In this document: piece after piece, positions 32,723-37,070 of the stretch | Layout of the letters: every line of letters starts with the position of its first letter | Position numbering within the stretch: position 1 is the stretch's first letter | DNA from: Streptomyces sp. ISL-12 | GTDB lineage: Bacteria; Actinomycetota; Actinomycetes; Streptomycetales; Streptomycetaceae | Assembly: GCF_018614415.1 (NCBI RefSeq) | Contig: NZ_JAGGOO010000076.1 | Span: 1-37,070 of the forward strand | Direction of reading: 5' to 3' | DNA length: 37,070 bases | Translations under genes and position numbers: made by a program | Notes under the pieces: generated by a model | Database searches by the model: none | The model's input: the letters and a program-made list of their open reading frames with translations, nothing else | Told to the model about the DNA's origin: nothing

Positions 32723-33615
32723 GATGTGCCCTTCTCGGTTTTCGGTTGTGCGGTACGTACGATCACACTCGGCGCGGCCGGCAGCCGGAGGTCGTCCTCC
32801 GTGGAGATGCCGGTCCGGATGCCGTAGTTCTCCTTCAGGGCGTTCAGATACAGCCCGTCGGCGCTGTTCCCGAACCGGGTGCCGAGCCGCTGTCCGTCCC
32901 CCACGGCGAGCACCGTGTAGGGAGGCACCAGCGGCCTGTTGTCGACCAGTATCGCGTCACCCGCGGCCCTGATCGCGGAGAGCGCGGTCAGCCGCTGCCC
33001 GTTGATGGAGATCGCCTCGGCGCCCGAGGCCCACAGCCCGTTGACGACCCGTTGCAGGTCCCGGTCGCGGACCCGGCCGGTGTCGGAGAACCCGGAGGTC
33101 CCGCGCGGCTCACCACCACCGCCCGTGGAGGCGTCCTTGGCGTCGTTCACCACGAGTTTCACCCCCGGCCCGTGCACGGCGACGGCCCCGGACAGGATCC
33201 CGACCAGCTCGCCCCGTTCGCCGTCCCCGGTGTGCCGGAGCGCCACGCGCTGGCGCGCGCTCACGTCCGCGCGCAGCGCGTCGACGTCGTCCTCCAGGTC
33301 GTCCGCCGCCGAGGTCTCCTGGTCGATGCGGTCGATCAATTCCTCGCGCTCCTTGGCGGCGGCCGGCGCGGCGACCCGCGCCTGGGCGGCTCCGACGGTC
33401 ACCACCAGGGCGGCGAGCACCAGCCCGGCGGCCAGGCCCAGCCTGGCCCTGAGCGTCTTGGGCAGCCCGCCGTTGCCCTCGGCCCGCTTGCGCGCCGCGG
33501 CCTCGGCGTAACCGTCATCGAGGCTGTGGTCCATGACGTTGGTGAGCAACGACATGGACGCGTCCGGGCGCGGGGGCCGCGTAGCTGTGCTCCGAACGGG
33601 GGGTTGCTGCGGCAT
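32719..33615 (-). CDS. DUF881 membrane protein (first of the trio)
   Basis: The 298-residue protein begins MPQQPPVRSTATRPPRPD. One transmembrane helix (about 57-78, LGLAAGLVLAALVVTVGAAQ) is followed by a coiled coil (AKEREELIDRIDQETSAADDLEDDVDALRADV) and a DUF881 domain with GPGVKLVVND, LWASGAEAISINGQRLTALSAIR and a C-terminal LPAAPSVIV. Other starts at 33624 and further upstream are possible because the frame stays open. It is the paralogue of the DUF881 gene two places downstream, equivalent to the mycobacterial Rv1823/Rv1825 pair flanking Rv1824. A hairpin terminator separates it from the sugar-nucleotide gene upstream. Confidence 0.9.
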   Translation of the reverse strand: MPQQPPVRSTATRPPRPDASMSLLTNVMDHSLDDGYAEAAARKRAEGNGGLPKTLRARLGLAAGLVLAALVVTVGAAQARVAAPAAAKEREELIDRIDQETSAADDLEDDVDALRADVSARQRVALRHTGDGERGELVGILSGAVAVHGPGVKLVVNDAKDASTGGGGEPRGTSGFSDTGRVRDRDLQRVVNGLWASGAEAISINGQRLTALSAIRAAGDAILVDNRPLVPPYTVLAVGDGQRLGTRFGNSADGLYLNALKENYGIRTGISTEDDLRLPAAPSVIVRTAQPKTEKGTS

Positions 33616-33664
33616 GCCGCACATCGTCGCACGCCGCCGCCCCTGCCTCCGAACGGGCCCACCG

Positions 33665-33706
33665 GCGTGCCGGACAGGCCCCCTTGGAGGCACTTGTCCG
33701 GCACGC
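33665..33706 (-). terminator. Hairpin terminator after the GDP-mannose pyrophosphorylase-like gene
   Basis: GCGTGCCGGACA (33665-33676) and TGTCCGGCACGC (33695-33706) are perfect 12-bp arms around an 18-nt loop, 18 bp after the stop at 33724. It separates this gene from the DUF881-Sbp operon. Confidence 0.8.
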
Positions 33707-33723
33707 GCGCGTACTGCGGTGTT

Positions 33724-36219
33724 TTACCGGCCCGCGCTGTCCACGACCGCCGACCACTCGTCGAGCAGCGCCTGCGCGGAGGCGTCGTCGGGACCCTCGG
33801 CCCACAGGTGGGTGACCGCCTCGGCCGGGTCGGGCAGCACCATGACCCAGCGCCCGTCGGCCTCCACGACCCGCACCCCGTCGGTGGTGTCCACGGAGCG
33901 GTCTCCCGCCTCCTCGACGACGCGCCGCATGACGAGCCCCTTGACGGCCCACGGGGTCGCCAGATCCCGCCTGAGGACGTGCGCCCTCGGGATCCGGGCG
34001 TCGATCTGGCTCAGGGTGAGCTGCGTCCGCGCCACCAGCCCGATCAGCCGTACGAAGGCCGCCGTGCCGTCGTAGACACTGCTGAACTCCGGGACGATGA
34101 ACCCGCCCTTGCCGTCACCGCCGAAGATGGTCCCTTCCTCACCGCCTACGCGCGTGAGGTCGTCGGGCGAGGTGGTCGTCCACTCCACCTGCGTGCCGTG
34201 GTACGCAGCCACCTGCTCGGCGATCCGGGTCGTCGTCACCGGCAGCGCCACCCGCCCGCTGCGCCGCTCGGCGGCGATCAGGTCCAGCATCACCAGCAGC
34301 GCCCGGTCGTCCTCGATGATCCGGCCCTTCTCGTCGACGAGCGACAGCCGCTCACCGACCGGGTCGAACCGCACCCCGAACGCGGCCCGCGAGGACGCCA
34401 CGATCTCCCCGAGCCGCACCAGCCCGGACCGCCGCATGTCGGCCGACTCGGTCGGCCGGGACTCGTCGAGGCCGGGATTGATGGTCAGCGAGTCGACACC
34501 CAGCTTGCCCAGCAGACTGGGCAGCACCAGGCCGGCGCTTCCGTTGGAGGCGTCGACGACGACCTTCAGCCCCGACTCCGCGATCCCCGCCGTGTCGACA
34601 TTACGCAACAGCGACCCGGTGTACGAGTCGAAGACGCTGGCCGGGAAGTGCAGGTCACCGATCTCCCCGGGGAACGCCCGCCGGTACTCCTGCCGCGCGA
34701 ACACCCGGTCCAGCTTTCGCTGGCTGCCCTGCGACAGGTCGGCGCCCTGGCTGTCGAAGAACATGATGTCGACGGAGTCCGGCACCCCGGGCGTCGTACG
34801 GATCATGATGCCGCCGGCGCTTCCCCGCGCGGTCTGCTGCCGCGCCACGGGCAGCGGTACGTTCTCCAGGTCCCGTACGTCGATGGCGCTGGCCTGCAAC
34901 GCGGAGATGACCGCGCGCTTGAGCGCACGCGCGCCTCGCGAGTGGTCGCGGGCGGTGGTGACGGTGGAGCCCTTCTTGAGAGTCGTCGCGTAGGCACCGG
35001 CGAGCCGCACGGCGAGTTCCGGCGTGATCTCTACGTTCAGAATGCCGGACACGCCTCTGGCACCGAACAGGTGCGCCTGCCCCCGCGACTCCCAGATGAC
35101 CGAGGTGTTGACGAACGCGCCGGCCTCGACGGTCTTGAACGGATAGACCCGCACATTGCCCTGAACGATCGATTCTTCACCGACCAGGCACTCGTCGCCG
35201 ATGACCGCGCCGTCCTCGATCCGCGCGGCGCGCATGATGTCGGTGTTCTTGCCGACGACACAGCCACGCAGATTGCTGTGCGGACCGACGTACACGTTGT
35301 CGTGCACGACGGCCTTGTGCAGGAAGGCCCCGCTCTTCACTACGACGTTGGACCCGATGACGGTGTGTTCCCGGATCTCGGCACCGGCCTCGACCTTGGC
35401 GTAGTCACCGACGTACAGCGGCCCCCGGAGCACGGCGTCGGGGTGCACTTCGGCACCCTCGGCCACCCACACGCCGGGCGACAGCTCGAAACCGTCGATG
35501 TCGACGTCGACCTTGCCCTCCAGGACGTCCGCCTGGGCCTTCACATAGCTCTCGTGGGTGCCGACGTCCTCCCAGTACCCCTCGGCGACATAGCCGTAGA
35601 TCGGCTTGCCTTCCTTCATCAGCTGCGGGAAGACATCGCCGGACCAGTCGACGGACACATCGGCCTCGACATAGTCGAAGACCTCCGGCTCCATCACGTA
35701 GATGCCGGTGTTCACGGTGTCCGAGAAGACCTGCCCCCAGGTCGGCTTCTCCAGGAAGCGCTCGACCTTCCCGTCCTCGTCGACGATGGTGATACCGAAT
35801 TCAAGAGGATTCGGCACCCGCGTCAGACAGACAGTGACCAGCGCGCCCTTCTCCTTGTGGAAATTGACGAGCTCGGTCAGGTCGAAGTCGGTCAGCGCAT
35901 CGCCGGAGATGACGAGGAAGGCATCGTCCTTCAACGCCTCTTCAGCGTTCTTGACGCTTCCGGCGGTACCGAGTGGCTTCTCCTCATTGGCATAGGTGAG
36001 CTCCATTCCGAGCTCCTCACCGTCACCGAAGTAGTTCTTGACCAGGGAGGCCAGGAACTGAACGGTGACGACGGTCTCGTTGAGCCCGTGCCTTTTGAGC
36101 AGCCTCAGAACGTGCTCCATGATCGGCCGGTTGGCCACCGGCAGGAGCGGCTTGGGCATGCTCGAGGTCATAGGACGAAGGCGCGTGCCTTCGCCTCCGG
36201 CCATCACGACGGCCTTCAT
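33724..36219 (-). CDS. Mannose-1-phosphate guanylyltransferase fused to a degenerate phosphomannomutase-like domain
   Basis: The 831-residue protein has an N-terminal nucleotidyltransferase (1-235; GGEGTRLRPMT at 8-18, SGDALTD at 105-111, EKPTWG at 157-162, NTGIYVM at 170-176), a left-handed beta-helix (about 250-370, hexapeptide repeats) and a phosphohexomutase-like region (about 385-831). The N-part should make GDP-mannose from mannose 1-phosphate and GTP. In the mutase part the phosphoserine loop TASHNP is replaced by TTPGVPD (475-481), the DGDxDR metal loop by DPVGER (619-624) and the phosphate-binding RxSGTEP by PDPAEAVTH (796-804), so mutase activity is unlikely. The ATG 36219 has GAGGAGG 11 nt upstream. 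It follows the phosphatidyltransferase gene by 116 bp. Confidence 0.9.
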   Translation of the reverse strand: MKAVVMAGGEGTRLRPMTSSMPKPLLPVANRPIMEHVLRLLKRHGLNETVVTVQFLASLVKNYFGDGEELGMELTYANEEKPLGTAGSVKNAEEALKDDAFLVISGDALTDFDLTELVNFHKEKGALVTVCLTRVPNPLEFGITIVDEDGKVERFLEKPTWGQVFSDTVNTGIYVMEPEVFDYVEADVSVDWSGDVFPQLMKEGKPIYGYVAEGYWEDVGTHESYVKAQADVLEGKVDVDIDGFELSPGVWVAEGAEVHPDAVLRGPLYVGDYAKVEAGAEIREHTVIGSNVVVKSGAFLHKAVVHDNVYVGPHSNLRGCVVGKNTDIMRAARIEDGAVIGDECLVGEESIVQGNVRVYPFKTVEAGAFVNTSVIWESRGQAHLFGARGVSGILNVEITPELAVRLAGAYATTLKKGSTVTTARDHSRGARALKRAVISALQASAIDVRDLENVPLPVARQQTARGSAGGIMIRTTPGVPDSVDIMFFDSQGADLSQGSQRKLDRVFARQEYRRAFPGEIGDLHFPASVFDSYTGSLLRNVDTAGIAESGLKVVVDASNGSAGLVLPSLLGKLGVDSLTINPGLDESRPTESADMRRSGLVRLGEIVASSRAAFGVRFDPVGERLSLVDEKGRIIEDDRALLVMLDLIAAERRSGRVALPVTTTRIAEQVAAYHGTQVEWTTTSPDDLTRVGGEEGTIFGGDGKGGFIVPEFSSVYDGTAAFVRLIGLVARTQLTLSQIDARIPRAHVLRRDLATPWAVKGLVMRRVVEEAGDRSVDTTDGVRVVEADGRWVMVLPDPAEAVTHLWAEGPDDASAQALLDEWSAVVDSAGR

Positions 36220-36335
36220 GTCGGAAGCGTCCTCCTCTAAGAGACGACGGTCTTGGCCGACTTCACCCGCCTTGATTGTCCCGCACTTTTCCAGCACGGG
36301 CCATCCGGGCCGTTACGGCCGCACAGTGGGCGAGT

Positions 36336-36944
36336 TCAATCGGCCATGGTGTCCGCGCGGACCAAGCGGCGGACCTGAACCATGTAGAGGACTCCTGCCC
36401 ACCAATACAGCGTTGTACCCCATCCGGCGAACGCCCATCCGAAAATAGCAGCGAGTGACGAGACCCATCCACTACCGTCACTGAGCAGCAGCAGCGGGAA
36501 GGCGTACATCAAGTTGAACGTCGCGGCCTTCCCCAGGAAGTTCACCTGCGGCGGCGGATAGCCGTGGCGCCTGAGGATGCCCACCATGACCAGCAGAACC
36601 AGCTCGCGTGCCAGCAGTACAGCGGTCAACCAGAGCGGCAGGATCTCCCGCCACGTCAGCCCGACCAGCGTGGACAGAATGTAGAGCCGGTCGGCCGCGG
36701 GATCCAGCAGCCGGCCGAGGCTGCTGATCTGGTTCCAGCGCCGGGCTAGCTTGCCGTCCAGGTAGTCGCTGACTCCGCTGAGGGCCAGGACCAGAAGCGC
36801 CCAGCCGTCGCTCTTGGGGCCGCCGAACTCGGGCCTGAGGATCAGCCACAGGAAGAGGGGCACGCCGACGAGGCGGGCCATGCTGAGAATGTTCGGGATG
36901 GTGAGGACCCGGTCAGTCTGGACGCGGGTCTCCTGGACCTCCAC
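36336..36944 (-). CDS. CDP-alcohol phosphatidyltransferase
   Basis: The 202-residue membrane enzyme transfers a phosphatidyl group from CDP-diacylglycerol to an alcohol. The complete catalytic motif DYLDGKLARRWNQISSLG followed by RLLDPAADR (about 60-87) gives the D-x2-D-G-x2-A-R-x8-G-x3-D-x3-D pattern. Helices include IPNILSMARLVGVPLFLWL near the N-terminus and four or five more. Homologues at this position are called PgsA2-like (M. tuberculosis Rv1822); the acceptor could be glycerol 3-phosphate or another polyol phosphate, not fixed by sequence. A GTG start follows AGGAGG. A terminator for the upstream neighbour lies at 37001-37044. Confidence 0.94.
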   Translation of the reverse strand: MEVQETRVQTDRVLTIPNILSMARLVGVPLFLWLILRPEFGGPKSDGWALLVLALSGVSDYLDGKLARRWNQISSLGRLLDPAADRLYILSTLVGLTWREILPLWLTAVLLARELVLLVMVGILRRHGYPPPQVNFLGKAATFNLMYAFPLLLLSDGSGWVSSLAAIFGWAFAGWGTTLYWWAGVLYMVQVRRLVRADTMAD

Positions 36945-37000
36945 CCGGGGGCCTCCTGGATGAAATAAGCCAACAATGCTCCCCGACCTTACCTCAACGC

Positions 37001-37044
37001 AAAAAAGCGCTGACCCTCGGGCAGTCTGCCCAAGAGCCAGCGCT
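37001..37044 (-). terminator. Intrinsic terminator of an off-window minus-strand gene
   Basis: AGCGCTG and CAGCGCT form the outer stem, with GGGCA/TGCCC as an inner stem. On the minus strand the hairpin ends in TTTTTT (37001-37006), the only textbook Rho-independent terminator in the window. It ends a gene lying beyond 37070 and separates it from the phosphatidyltransferase gene. Confidence 0.88.
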
Positions 37045-37070
37045 CTAAGAATTGTTCGGCGGCGTCCTAC

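Noticed and set aside
32746..36240. An 1164-codon plus-strand open frame opposite DUF881 and the sugar-nucleotide gene
   Set aside because: It spans two real genes and an intergenic terminator and has no recognisable domain.

Overview
The window reads as chromosomal DNA of a Streptomyces-type actinomycete. GC is very high, most genes run on the minus strand with frequent 4-bp GTGA or ATGA overlaps, and many -10 boxes are of the TAGNNT type. Several families present are typical of the genus (DUF5999, EamA pairs, a sugar ABC operon without its own ATPase). From memory, the gene order resembles the S. coelicolor block around SCO1343-SCO1389; I could not check this by alignment. I see no rRNA, tRNA, CRISPR array, transposase or integrase, and no compositional island.

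Layout. 0.1-2.1 kb: a lipoprotein, a TPR-like protein and uracil-DNA glycosylase (ung) behind a DNA-damage-type promoter. 2.1-5.9 kb: a peptide-type ABC binding lipoprotein, a 21/22-bp tandem repeat array upstream of it, and two short-chain dehydrogenases sharing a promoter and a TetR-like operator. 5.9-10.5 kb: a HipA-like kinase/DUF3037 pair, a Rieske lipoprotein with a PPOX-fold protein, and a MocR regulator divergent from a second PPOX-fold protein. 10.5-19.5 kb: two EamA exporters (one carrying an in-frame 14-residue repeat), a Clp-N protein, a PadR regulator divergent from PhzF, a CPBP membrane protein, a glutamate-cysteine-ligase-like enzyme and small hypothetical proteins. 19.5-22.7 kb: a carbohydrate ABC importer operon with a LacI-like operator. 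22.8-26.0 kb: gcvP with a tandem glycine riboswitch. 26.1-28.3 kb: a PRC-barrel protein and DNA polymerase IV. 28.3-36.9 kb: a block conserved across Actinobacteria (MerR, DUF151, FtsR-like MerR, GarA-like FHA protein, DUF881, Sbp, DUF881, a GDP-mannose pyrophosphorylase-like fusion, CDP-alcohol phosphatidyltransferase), equivalent to the M. tuberculosis Rv1822-Rv1832 neighbourhood.

How it works together. The last block links a cell-division regulator (FtsR-like), a phospho-switch of central nitrogen/carbon metabolism (GarA-like), small membrane proteins, sugar-nucleotide supply and phospholipid synthesis; gcvP with its glycine sensor lies beside it. ung and dinB both carry TTGTCAGTG-type promoter elements, which suggests that base-excision repair and translesion synthesis share a LexA-independent damage response. 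The observations I rate highest are that paired damage-type promoter, the fully degenerate phosphomannomutase half of the sugar-nucleotide enzyme, the GarA-like protein with a zinc ribbon, the 64-bp higher-order repeat array, and the repeat-expanded loop in an EamA transporter.
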